Positions 11,337 through 22,372 of a stretch of 64,000 nt of DNA are shown one piece after another. Under the pieces are notes generated by a model. The model was given only the letters and a program-made list of their open reading frames with translations. It made no database searches and was not told where the DNA came from. How positions within the stretch are numbered: the stretch's first letter is position 1; each line of letters starts with the position of its first letter. The translations under genes were made by a program, and so were the position numbers. This DNA comes from Paracentrotus lividus (Eukaryota > Echinodermata > Echinoidea > Camarodonta > Echinidae): assembly GCA_940671915.1 (NCBI GenBank), contig CALNVZ010003426.1:48675403-48739402 (forward strand). The letters are read 5' to 3'.

Positions 11337-11884
11337 GAAAGGGGCATGAGTTACTGGATAGGCGAGAGGGGGAGTCGTAGGAGAAAACGAAAAAAGGGGG
11401 AGCAAGGGGAAAAGGGATGGAAAAAAGGGAACACGGGATACAGAAAGAAGGTGTGATCGAGAGATGGATACATTCATCTTTCTTATCCCCCCCCCCCCCG
11501 TTCATTCACATTTATTTCCATTTAATAAAAGAGTTTTAAACATACAACATTCAATAATCTACACAGAAAATATTACATGCACTTATATTGTATATTGTGA
11601 TGGAACATAGGGAGCATTCGTATCAGGAAACAAAATTGAAATTTGAAAAAGGAGAACCAATAGAAAGCTATAAGGTTACGGATAAAACTTACATGGATAT
11701 GATTCACCCTTTCATCTTGCACTGCTGATCAATCGATGCATTCTAATGATGTATCACTTCGCCCTCTGTTGTCGCGAATGTGAAAGTGGTTTATTGAAAA
11801 TATTTAGAAGACGAGCGAGTACAGAAACGAAAATCATTTTGTGGAATTACAGGTGCTCACATAACAGAATTATTTTAGGTGGTT
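11337..11884. other. Gene-free spacer
   Basis: Unique-looking AT-rich sequence with a C run at about 11488-11499. No supported feature. Confidence 0.5.
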
Positions 11885-12039
11885 TGCGATTGTCTGTTTG
11901 TTTGTTTGTTTGTTGTTTTGTGTGTGTTTTGTTGTTGTTTGTTGTTGTGTTTGTTTTGTTTTGTTTTGTTTTGTTTTGTTTGTTTGTTTGTTTGTTTGTT
12001 TTTGTTGTTGTTTTTTTTTTTTTTTTTTTTGGGGGGGGG
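11885..12039. repeat. (TTTG)n/(TTTTG)n microsatellite ending in T20 G9
   Basis: A long degenerate TTTG/TTGTTG tract leads into 20 T (12011-12030) and then 9 G (12031-12039). The reading frames here are artefacts of the repeat. Confidence 0.85.
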
Positions 12040-12309
12040 TTATCTATAAAAGTACATGTCTTGATCAGACATTTTTTTTTTTTGCAGAAAGCCTGCGGCA
12101 CACAAAATGATGTGTTCACACATTAGTCCTACGTGCAGCAATTAATAACATACCTTATTTTAAAGTCAAAATCTTGAATTGAAAAAATCAGACAAAGAAC
12201 AAGACAGAGCTTTGTTTTGCATTTACTTAGCTCAGCTTTAAAACGAAAATTTAATAGGCGCTTATATATAAATTATTTTGCATTATCTATGTAAATCTAG
12301 TCCTTTCCT

Positions 12310-12342
12310 TCCTCCCCCTTTCTCTCTTTCTCTTTCTCTCTG

Positions 12343-12417
<75 letters not shown>

Positions 12418-12430
12418 CTCTCTCTCTCTG
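12310..12430. repeat. (CT)n microsatellite
   Basis: Near-continuous CT/TCTG repeats, flanked downstream by a C run at about 12485-12500. Confidence 0.9.
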
Positions 12431-12500
12431 ATCATGTTTATTTCTTCCGCTTCACTTTTTCTTATAAATCTTTCACTCCCGTAACCCCCCCCCCCCCCCC

Positions 12501-13620
12501 AAGCCCTCAAGACTGATTGACTTGTACCCAGGAACATCACACCAATATGCCTCAAGTGAACAATAGGCCTACTAATAAATGGTCACTTCGATTGATACAA
12601 TTATTGTCTGGCTGGTTTAGAAGCTATACGGTTTGGTGTGACGGGGGTCATCTCGTGTCTCACGAGGTATGAGTAATCGACGTGTCTTCGTGATCTCGCA
12701 TACATTGTCGAAGTCGAGATTGAGACACGGACGGTGCGACGTCATGCCTGATTTGAAGCTCTCGTTCTTCATTTTGTTTATCAATCAGAACTTTTTGTAC
12801 CACTTTCACATCGGGTTGAAAAATTGGAGTAACAAGAAATATAGGTATTTCATATTATTTCGTTCTTTTGTTGAATATTACTTAATGTTTTAAAAGGGAG
12901 TCTCCATAATTATGATGACCTCCTGACACGCTCACTCTAAACATATCTGGTGTCAGGAAATGGAAAAATTCATTATAATTACAACATACTGTAGTTAATA
13001 CCCATTGCTTAGTTTCATTTCTGTTAATGATTTATCACAAATCTTCAGTCATTAAACAGCTTCTGAATCATGCCTCCATTAGAGCTTTTTGTCGAATAAA
13101 ATGAACATATAAGTTTACCTCGCTTGGCAGATCATGATTTAGTATCCGTTTGATATTCTTGTTAAATACACTAGACCCTCTATATATTTTATTCTGAATA
13201 AAACCGAATTTAACCGGAGACTCCTCCACTTTAATTCATATTAATTATATCAATACTGGTGACAATATACCTCAATCCACTCAGAAAGATTTTTTTTCTT
13301 TCTTTTTAATTTATTTCTATTTTATTTATTATTATTGTTATTTTTATTTTTTTGCGGTGGGAGAAGGGATGGGGCGTTGTTCGTCACAGAACATTAACAA
13401 TTAAAATCATAATAATGTTGGGTTTATTATCAAAAGAATATTATAGACAGTAATGGAGAAAATAAACAATATCCTCTTCATGATTTTGAATGTAACCAGA
13501 ATGCAGACCCAACTTGTTGCCTACAATGCTGTAGCTTTGGCTCACCACTGATTTTGTGTAATCACTAACCGATGATGGATAAATATATTTAGCGCCTTCC
13601 ACTCATAGACAAGCAACGAA
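12501..13620. other. Gene-free stretch
   Basis: Mostly AT-rich unique sequence. A GC-richer patch at about 12630-12750 (words TCTCGTGTCTCACGAGG and GTCGAAGTCGAGATTGAG) is partly self-complementary but I could not define ends. Confidence 0.45.
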
Positions 13621-13624
13621 CGTC

Positions 13625-13630
13625 GGGGGT

Positions 13631-13660
<30 letters not shown>
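13625..13660. repeat. Poly-G run (30 uninterrupted G)
   Basis: Five G, one T, then 30 G at 13631-13660. It could form G-quadruplexes. The exact length is likely unreliable in any assembly. Confidence 0.9.
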
Positions 13661-13661
<1 letters not shown>

Positions 13662-13961
13662 AAATCCCCCAATATATTAATTCGCCCCGTAAATTGTATA
13701 CATTTTTGTAGTGGATGGCCCTAAAGGACGAAATTTATATTTTTAAAAGATTCGTCTCCTAATTTGATAAAGGTTTTTTCATCTTTTTTTTTCTTTTGAA
13801 GGAAAAGTGACAGATATATCCACCCATCCCGACTCAAAATAATTTGAAGACGCCAGGAATACAAACAAAATATCATCGGATTCTTATCAGAATTTGGGAT
13901 ATAGAACTAGGCTTTGAAAGGCCACTGCTGAGAGGGGGGCTCTTGGGGCTCGAGCAACCCA

Positions 13962-13992
<31 letters not shown>

Positions 13993-15840
13993 TGGATAGG
14001 CCTACATTGACTCTCAAATAATTATGGTAATACTCTATAATGATACAGATGATCGACATGAGTGTAATTCGTCAAAAGCTTGTGTGAACTGCTGAAAAGG
14101 ACTTTGGATGGGGATATTTCAGCATTTAGGGAATAAATACGAATTACAGCATAATAATCATTCATGGAATAGAAATAGAAGAGGGAGTACAGCATAATAA
14201 TCATTCATGAAATTGGATTGAGTGGGAAAATGACCCTATTGACTACGTTTAAAGCCCTTTATCACAATATTGGTGAATTGCCCCCAGCTTTCTTTATGTG
14301 ACGGATATTAACCCGAAAACAGATCGCAATCAAAGAATTATATACTATTATGTTTTGATGCATCGGTACATATAACATGGTCTCGTTAGACATTGGGAGA
14401 GCAAAAAGGCATAATGTGTCTATAATGCATCACTTATAAGGACCTTCTACTTTTCAAATGATGATAGACTATATTGGTTAATTGCCTGTAATAATTGTAA
14501 AGCCATGTTTTTTTTTTCTTGTAATTTCCAAAATCCCGATCACAATTAGATCGTGTCGATAAAAATTCTTTGTGCATGAGTACGTCCAAAAGGTTTTTTT
14601 TTTTTTCAAATAAGCATTAATAGAGTCTTCACATTTTTTTTCTTCTTCCACATGCCCTTTACCGATAAACTTATAAAATCGCACTTTAAAGTGCCTTTGG
14701 GCTTTTGTCAAAGGACAAATTGCCGTAATAAAAAGTAGACTGGCTTCGAGGATGAAAGAATATTATGTCTATAAAAGAACTTCGTTTCTAACAAAATTTA
14801 TTCTCAGAATGATATCAAAGCGATGACTGATTAAGAGGTACATGTATATCAGTGCGACCTTTGGCTTTAACGCATATCCGAGGGACTTGATATGAGGAAA
14901 TCTCCCCTATATAACAAATATCACTAAAAATGCATCGATTAGGTTTCGGATCTAAGGAAAAATATACTAGTATTTGGCCATTCAGATGCTTGTCGACGAT
15001 AGGAATAATTCAAAATTATTAAGTTTTCTACCCAAAATAGCATTGGCCTAAAACGATACTGATACTGATTATTGATTTATTACCATATGATTTATGTATG
15101 ATTTATGACAGGAATGTAGGACACAAATAGAATGTTTCATTACAGGTTAGGAGCTGGCCACCCAATGTGACAACTACTCAAGCGTTCTGCAAACGAAACA
15201 GTGTGAAAATCATAGTCTGGGCTCAAGACATTGTAATTACACCATCTTTGTTTTAGCAGATGCCCATCTGTACCTATAGCATTGATAGGCTTAAAAATGA
15301 CTATTTGAACATGAAGAAAAACGAGGGATCCCAAGATGGAGGGGGCTGAACTGAGTGAAAAGAAAAGTCTTAGGATTTCATCATTTTTCACCGAAAAAAA
15401 GTGGTGGGGTGACTTTGACCCCCCCCCCATCCCCTGGAAGAAAAATAAGGGCTCCCGATGGGGGGGGGGGGGACCTGAAACTGAAATAAGTAAGAAAGAA
15501 ACAGAAAAGTCACATGCTTTCATTCTTTCCCCGGGTGTTTACTTGGGTCCCCGCCCCCATGAAGAAAGACGGCTGCCAGAAGGGGGTTGGGACGAAATGT
15601 ATAAGGGAAAAAAGTATTATTATTTCATCTTTGTTCAACAGAGGGGGGACTTGGACCCCGCTCCACCCCTCCCCAGCACACATCGTCTATTATTTCAATA
15701 GCTATATTTTGGAAATGGTGTCGCTGACACGGAGCGCTTCGGCACAATACGTACTTCTCCACTCCAAACCTCAAAGGCAATTTTTTGTTCTACCTGCAGT
15801 CTGAAAGTAGGCTAGTCATGACACCAAAAAACCAAAATAA
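13661..15840. other. Gene-free stretch
   Basis: AT-rich sequence with a T run at about 13972-13993 and several C and G runs at 15420-15690. The frames around 15330-15800 are driven by those runs and resemble no protein family I know. Confidence 0.5.
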
Positions 15841-16247
15841 AGCAAGGTCCGCCGCTCTCAGCTAGCTCACAACACAGCAGTCTACCAGCGCGCGCATAGT
15901 AATATACCTGTCCCATTGATCAAGGGGTATGTAAACACAGCGATTGCTCACATTGTACAGAACAGCACGTGTGCTCCACGCTAAATGTACTACGCAGTTC
16001 TTATGTGCTGTGTTATCCGTCTTTCCTTCTCTCTCTGGGTTTCTTGTTGACATTTGATGAGCTGAGGGAGAGGCGTGAAGGCAGCTAGCGACGAGGGAAG
16101 TGGTGGTGGAACACAGCGAGATAGCTCTTTATTCAGTCAAACAGCAACGTGAGAGTTGCGCAACTTCACAAGGAAACGCGAGGATATAAAGGATTTATAT
16201 GTAGTTGTGCAGGAGAAACTTGAGGTGGTGTAGGAGGTTGGGGCATC
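15841..16247 (+). promoter_or_regulatory. Putative promoter and 5' UTR of the rapsyn-like gene
   Basis: A less AT-rich segment directly upstream of the rapsyn-like start codon. It contains a palindromic E-box CACGTG at 15966-15971 inside AGCACGTGTGCT, a second E-box-type CATTTG near 16051, and TATAAA at 16185-16190, 58 bp before the ATG. E-boxes are bound by bHLH factors such as the myogenic ones that drive rapsyn in vertebrates. Their use here is inference, and no transcription start is proven. Confidence 0.4.
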
Positions 16248-16940
16248 ATGGGCCAACGACAGACTAGACAGAAGGTTGACAAAGGCCTGAAACTTTACCA
16301 TGCCAAGAAAACGGAGCAGGCTGTTCACGAATGGAAGAGGGTTCTTTCGAAGGTAAAAGAACCGAAGCTACGGTTCGAGGTGCTGGGGCATCTAGCACAG
16401 GTGTATGGAGAATGGGGCTTCGCTCGTGAGAAGATGCACTATGCCGTACAGCAGATGGATATCGCTTCTGATCTCGAGAGCGATGAACTCAAAGCCGAGT
16501 CGTACCTCAACCTGGCGAACTCGAACGAGAAACTCTGCGAATACCACAAGTCCCTTTCCTACGCCAGACACAGCCTTGCCACCTCCATGAGTTCGGGTGC
16601 GGGGTCGTCGAAATTAGGTTACGTCTACCTGGCGCTGGCTGCTTCTAATCTTGGCTTCAGCAGTTTCAAAGACTCACTGGAAAACCTGGAGAAAGCGGTG
16701 AAGATGGCGATAGAAGCCGAGGATCAGATGTTGGAATGTGAGGTTTATGGATGTTTAGGGAATGTGTACAAGTGTTTGAAGGATTACGACAGGGCTTTGA
16801 AGTTCTATGTCAGGGCGAGGGAGTTGATCAGATGCCGAGGGCAGGACTGGCCACCTAGGTTGAAGACACATGCCTACTTGAACATGGCTACGGCCTACAG
16901 GAGTATGAGGAAGTTAGACATGGCCATGGACTGCGGAGAG
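16248..16940 (+). CDS. RAPSN: Rapsyn-like TPR scaffold protein, first coding exon (partial gene)
   Basis: Encodes the N-terminal 231 residues of a protein like rapsyn, the 43-kDa cytoplasmic scaffold that clusters acetylcholine receptors at synapses in vertebrates. It begins MGQRQTRQKVDKGLKLYHAK. Known rapsyns begin MGQDQTKQQ with an N-myristoylated Gly2, and Gly2 is kept here. The rest is helical TPR pairs: about residues 7-40, 43-76, 83-116 (SYLNLANSNEKLCEYHKSLS, very close to rapsyn), 123-156, 163-196 and the start of another at 206. The start has A at -3 and G at +4. The exon ends in a complete codon followed by GTGAGT at 16941. Later TPRs, the coiled coil and the RING-H2 domain are not found in the window. 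In an invertebrate the receptor partner may differ. Confidence 0.88.
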
Positions 16941-17489
16941 GTGAGTTTAAACAGTAATGAAATATATTTAGTTGGAAAACTCCCCCATGCCTCTCATCTT
17001 ACTTTTTAGTTGAGGGAGTGCGGGATCTTTCCAAGTTAGTGCATCCACGGACCTGGATAAACAATTGAATTATATCTTATGATGATGATGGTGGAGACGG
17101 TTGTGATGGTGACGATGGTGATGATGATAATGATGGTGATGATAATGACGTGATGATGATGATGGTGATAATCATGAAGTTAATGACGGTAATTGTGATG
17201 ATGATGATGATAATTATATATAATGATATGTTGATGAATGCTTTTTTCATACGAATTAAAATCATGTAAAAACTGGAGATTAGTAGGGAATTATTACACT
17301 TTACTCTCATTCATTGTGCAATATTGTTATCCTCGACGTTTATTTCAAGATTGTAGCGTTATTGAAAACATCACCAACTTCTCTCTTACTGGTATCCACA
17401 TTGTAAATCTTGAACTGCAACCCTCTATAATTATGTGTATTCATGTCCCTGTATTTTCATCCCACCACCATTTACATTTATACCACCAC

Positions 17490-17517
17490 CACCGTCATCA
17501 CCATCATCATCATCATC

Positions 17518-17565
<48 letters not shown>

Positions 17566-17640
17566 GTCATCATTATTATCATCATCGTCATCATCATTAT
17601 TATCATCATCGTCATCATCATTATTATCACAAATACCAGC
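17490..17640. repeat. (CAT)n trinucleotide microsatellite
   Basis: Nearly pure CAT units, interrupted by CGT and TAT units in a regular higher-order pattern toward the 3' side. Confidence 0.95.
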
Positions 17641-17699
17641 CAATACTACCATTATCCTCTTGACCTTCAAAATTTCTTTATACCAATACTGCTACTAAA

Positions 17700-17960
17700 A
17701 TCGTTACCACCATGGACCACCATGACCACCACACCACCCTCATCACCATCATCATTATCATCACTGCAACCATCAATATACCACCACCATCACCGTCAGT
17801 CATCACTATAATATATCTACAAACACCACTACCTACTACCAAAACTATATCACCACCACAACCACCACTGCCACCACCACCACCACCACCACCAGCTTCA
17901 CTACCAATAATTACAGCAAACATCAACATTACCACCACCACCACCGTCCACCACCATCAC
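17700..17960. repeat. (ACC)n-rich imperfect microsatellite
   Basis: ACC/CCA triplets with interruptions, densest at about 17855-17895 and 17930-17965. Confidence 0.9.
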
Positions 17961-18554
17961 CACCGCAATCTCATTATATCATCCTCACCACTACATTGTA
18001 ACTTGTCATCTCTTAGGACATCATCGGATTGTCATCTAGGTTTGACTACATCGGTTGACCCAGTATAATAACTCAGGCATCCCAAATGTTTTCAATTCCT
18101 ACTCGCATCACATATATCATTGGAGTAGGGATGGGGGTACTAGGTTTGAAGTTGAGTAAAGGGGTATCTTTAAAAAAAAAATTAGAAATGGGGGTGAAAA
18201 TAAAGACAAGGAGGGATGGGGGATATTGTGTGTGTGAGGGGGGGGGGGGTGAGTAGAGGGGTAAGGATGGATGGGGTGGCATAATAAAGATTTTGTTATT
18301 TACATTTCCCTGTTTACTGATTACTTATATTTACTCTACATGCAGTGAAAAACCAAGAATCTTATTTCAATTTATTGTTTAATCTAAATGTTTAGTGAAA
18401 ATTTGAAGTGTGTGTTAGAGTTTTGAATTATAATTAACGTCCATGTTTGGTTGAAACTGATACCAATTACCCGCTATTTTAGGTGTGTTTAAACCAAGTT
18501 TCAAAATGATATTTATAATACTGTCATTTTTACCCCTCTTATTCGATGCTTTAA

Positions 18555-18712
18555 ACCATGGACTTATAGGTTATAAGTCCATGTTTAAACCAAGGAGCTC
18601 CTTGATTATGGGAATTAACTTCCCATATGACATTGCAAATACATGTAACGGTCGATGTGCTCCTAAGCAGTGTAGGTAAATAGTCCAACCGTGGAGGAAA
18701 CCTTCCTCCATG
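18555..18712. repeat. Row of four perfect short hairpins
   Basis: Four perfect inverted repeats in 155 bp: CATGGACTTATA/TATAAGTCCATG (18557-18583, 3-nt loop, extendable with TTTAAA on both sides), CAAGGAGCTCCTTG (18591-18604, no loop), ATGGGAA/TTCCCAT (18608-18626, 5-nt loop) and TGGAGGAA/TTCCTCCA (18692-18710, 3-nt loop). The arms are unrelated to each other. Role unknown. Confidence 0.8.
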
Positions 18713-18838
18713 CTCCAACTTTCCTCCCTCAACCCTTACCCCTCCCCCTAATGGCTACACCCCTCACCTATTAATTAGTGTAAAATGACCATGATTGATA
18801 GGCCTCATAATGAAAGACATTTAATTACATGTCCTCAC

Positions 18839-19073
18839 CTCCTCTCTGCTCTGCCAAACCTCATTATAGCACACTATCCCATGCCTATACAAACGTTCCT
18901 GGAATGCTTTTCGCACATGCTTAGCCGACTTCGATGACGTATGGCGTTGTTTAATCGAAGTGACAAGTGCATTTACGAGCCTGATTATTCTCGACTTGTG
19001 GGACCTGTTCGAGTTATTGTTATGATTTGTTCCTGCATGATTGGATTTCTGAGAGCGATTTAAAGAGTGACTG
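18839..19073 (-). CDS. Candidate internal exon of an unrecognised minus-strand gene
   Basis: On the minus strand a pyrimidine tract ending in TTTGCACAG precedes 19073, and a strong donor (GAGGAG then GTGAGG) follows 18839. The 235 bp between stay open in one frame (one leading base, then 78 codons). The peptide is basic and Ser/Asn-rich at first (SHSLNRSQKSNHAG), then looks helical (RIIRLVNALVTSIKQRHTSS, KHVRKAFQERLYRHGIVCYN). I do not recognise the family. It lies inside the presumed rapsyn-like intron on the opposite strand. A chance open frame between good splice-site matches is the main alternative. Confidence 0.35.
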
Positions 19074-19756
19074 CTGTGCAAAGAAAAAAAAAATACTAAG
19101 TTTACGAGCAAATGAAGCCACTCCCACCCCCCCCCCCCCACCTCACAAGATCTAGCAATGAAATATATAATGTTTATGCTTATTCGATTTATTGTTTTGA
19201 ATTTGAAACCACAACGGTTTGTTTAGGGAAAGGCGATTTAGTTCCAAGAAATGAAGATATAACCGAGTATCCAGTGCATCCAATAGGCCCCTGAATCTAA
19301 CAAGAGAAGTAAATAACACTAAATAACAAAGATAATGTGTGTTGTTTGTTAGATTGCTGTATAGAATATGGATTTCTGATAATTTGTTAATATGGAAATA
19401 TGCAATCATTTTACCAGAAAAAAATGATTGCCCGCCGAAATTAGTTGGAGATGAATCCCCAAGTGGCTATACCCCGACATAGGCCAAAAGTCGTAATTGT
19501 TTTGGAAGTAAAGACTTAACCCAGAGAAAAAGAAAAGAATAAGTTCACAACCTTGGAGAGAAATAAGGCTTCATTCCCCATCCCAAACTAAGCAAAACAC
19601 CCTCGGACCATAAATACAATAAGTTAAAAACACACAATACATCAAAATAGATAATAATAAGATTGATTGTAGTCCCATATGAAAATAGACGATGTGATAA
19701 AGATGTAAATCCAAATACTACTCAATGTGTGGCCCACAAAAAAAAGTAAGAATTGG
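19074..19756. other. Gene-free spacer
   Basis: AT-rich. A C run at about 19128-19139 lies on the acceptor side of the candidate minus-strand exon. No other feature. Confidence 0.5.
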
Positions 19757-20576
19757 AGATTGCCTGGAATGTTCTATCGAATGGAGTCCAGCAAGCTTAG
19801 TGTGTGAGGATTGCTGAAGCGTGTTCACATACGATGAACCAGTCGCAGCTTGTGTTGATGAGATCTAGGATAGTGTAGTTATACTATACGAATGGATGTC
19901 GCCAAGCTTGTCGTGTGCGAATGCTGAGTCGGTTCCCCGATTCCGCATGCCAGTCACAGCTGCCTCACTCAACTGTGTTAGAGATTGCTCGGTCGTTATC
20001 GTATAACGAATGAAGTCACAGCTATGAAATATACAGTTGTAAACCAGTGAGAATTGCTGTGTTCTATACGAATTGCAGTTCCAGCTTGGATGTCGCAGCC
20101 CAATAAATGCTGGTGTTCTAATATCGATGGAGTCGGCAAGCATTGATCATGAATGTGAGATTGACTTGGCTGTTTGCTATACGATGAGTCCAAGATTCAC
20201 AATACCCACAAAATGGCGTGTGAAGGATTGCTGGAATGAATTTCTATAAACGATTGAGTCGCAGCTTGATCTAGTAGAGATTGCTGGTATATAAGTATTC
20301 TAATACGGATGAAACAGAGTCGCAGCTGTGCATGTGAAGATTGTGGTGTGCATACGATGAATCGGCAGCTTTGTCGTGTGAGATTGCTAGATAGTTTCTA
20401 TACGCATGTGCAGGTCGCAGCTGTGTGTGAGAGGTTGCTGGTGTTTCTATACGATTGAATCGCCGTCTTATGTGTTGTGAGATTGCTCAGGTGGTTTCTT
20501 ATACGATTGAGGTGCGAAACAGCTTGCCTGTGTTGAGTGCTAGGGTGTTTCTATACGATGTTAAGTCGCAGCTTGG
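19757..20576. repeat. Degenerate ~45-bp tandem satellite
   Basis: About 18 diverged units built from the words GATTGCTGG, GTTTCTATACGAT, GAGTCGCAGCTTG and TGTGTGAGA. Units differ mainly by single-base insertions and deletions rather than substitutions. The two minus-strand frames across it are products of the repeat. Confidence 0.85.
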
Positions 20577-21345
20577 TAACATTTGTAAGATGTTTGATCA
20601 TCAGGGTGTCGATTGTGGGGGGATGCAAAAACATACATTTGAGACGGCGATGCACCCCCCCCCCAATCTCAATTTCAGGTGGGGATGCGTTGTGATCCAA
20701 CAAATCATACCCCGCCCGCCCCAATATCTTTTGATATCACAGAAAATTGAACAAGGCATCATATTTATATGCTGCATATATCGGTATCCATTACAAATTC
20801 ATTATTAAAATATAAAACACTTTCCTTATGACCACTATTTATTTTGCAGTCTAAATGCATTGTTTCTGACATTTTCAAAAAATCGAAAACTCTTTCTCAC
20901 ACTTTATCCATTAATCTTCCTCTGTGTGCCTGATATCAAATAACTTAAGTAATCCATGTCAAAACTGACAATTCACCGTGTAGATAGTTAGGAAGCGCAG
21001 GTGGGTATTACACATATGTCACAGATAATGGACAAAAAATAGCCACTTCAATTCAGATAACGATAATTGAAGAGGCACGCGATCCCAGCGTGCATAGGGC
21101 GACAAAGCTGTCAATTGAAAAGTAACAACGGAAAGCGCATAATTGATTACATCGGTCAGGTAAATCACACGATTTTTTTAATATAAAATAAAATAAAGAA
21201 TATTGAAGAGTCTATAACACTTATCTTGGCTCTTCATCGACAAGGTTACTTTTTGGGACTCAGACCATGGATTATACAGTAAAATACTTTCACTTTACGA
21301 TCACATGAGCTTCAAATTCCATTTTATAACTGTTGAAAATTGCTT
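20577..21345. other. Gene-free spacer
   Basis: AT-rich with a C run at 20656-20664. No coding or RNA feature recognised. Confidence 0.5.
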
Positions 21346-22160
21346 GAAAATTATTTTTTCAGCTTGCACTTCGCGCTCGCATTATATAGGCTATTGCAAA
21401 CTGTATTTGAATTCGTTCAGCTTTTCTGCATGTCTCGATGGTACGTTTTAAACACCAACTCCCTCCCCATTTCTGTAATCTGTTTCATGCAGGTCACTAT
21501 TATTAAGAAAATTTCAGCTCGGCGCTTCGCGCTCGCACAATATTGCTCTAAATGAAATTCTTCCATATTTTATGTCGAGGATTTTCATTTGTTTGTACTT
21601 ATGAGTGTTCGCTTCTAATCACTAGGTTAAGCCCCTAAGCCCCCATCAAATTCGACGCTTACATGTAACGCAACAAAAATATTTCCAGCTTCAATATTTG
21701 GGTGAAATTATTAAGCTGCGCGCTTCGGCCGATTATTACGCCTAGTGCGACGAATTATCATACTAATACTCTGTGCATAATAATGTGCATCGTGTTATAT
21801 CTATAGGACCATAATAATCATGATGGTGCCGTCCTTTATAAACCAGATACAGCCCCCTTCCCTGTTTCGGTTCGCATTGGACTAACAATAATGTACATTC
21901 ATGTACTCAATTACTGAAAATTTCAGCTCGCGCTCGCGCTTGCATAATGGCCCCTATAATTCGAAATACGTACAGTGCTACCTATGCATGAAATGGTGGT
22001 TTCTATGCATACTCATGAGTTCCCCTGAATCCAACCAATATATAGCCTGTATTTTTGCGCTCGCATTATATATACCACAATGCCCATTTTGTATCATCTA
22101 TTATTGAGGAATTTTTCAGCTCGCGCTTCGCGGCTCGCATTAAAGACAATGCTAATTGGA
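21346..22160. repeat. Dispersed units with GCGCTTCGCGCTCGC core, near DIRS left end
   Basis: Five degenerate copies of TTTTCAGCTCGCGCTTCGCG followed by CTCGCAT occur at about 21358, 21513, 21923, 22052 and 22118, spaced from about 65 to 410 bp in AT-rich sequence. They share the core of the 90-bp repeats at 10.7-11.1 kb. They may be remains of the same element, but no matching terminal repeat was found. Confidence 0.6.
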
Positions 22161-22177
22161 TTATTTACTTCAAAGAA

Positions 22178-22372
22178 TGATATATTATGGCCTACTTTGC
22201 TATCGTCTCGAATCGGCTTGCCAACACGAATATTATACACCCCGAAAAATTTTGTCCCTATTGTTCTATCCTATAAACCCCCCCCGCCAAAACATAAAAG
22301 GCGCCCGTCTCCCGATAGGCCACCCGCCACAAATCGTTAATAATCTTCCCTTTTCTCTTTCGCGCCGTAAGT
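22178..22372 (+). repeat. Left inverted terminal repeat of the DIRS-like element
   Basis: Aligns in reverse complement with 28985-29180, at high identity by eye with scattered single-base indels. The outer limit is placed where similarity to the right copy fades (ATATATT before CCTACTTTGCTA). Confidence 0.8.

Larger units (their letters stand above)
16941..18300 (+). other. Start of rapsyn-like intron 1 with microsatellites
   Basis: Donor GTGAGT at 16941. The intron then holds GAT/GGTGAT-type repeats (17080-17225), CAT/CATTAT-type repeats (17490-17640) and ACC/CCA-rich repeats (17700-17960), followed by G runs near 18240-18250. The His-, Asp- and Thr-rich frames are the repeats read in different frames, not proteins. 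Confidence 0.75.

Noticed and set aside
17238-17698. Long frames encoding His-, Asp-, Ser- or Ile-rich proteins
   Set aside because: They are the CAT/ATC trinucleotide microsatellite read in different frames. Codon use is entirely the repeat.
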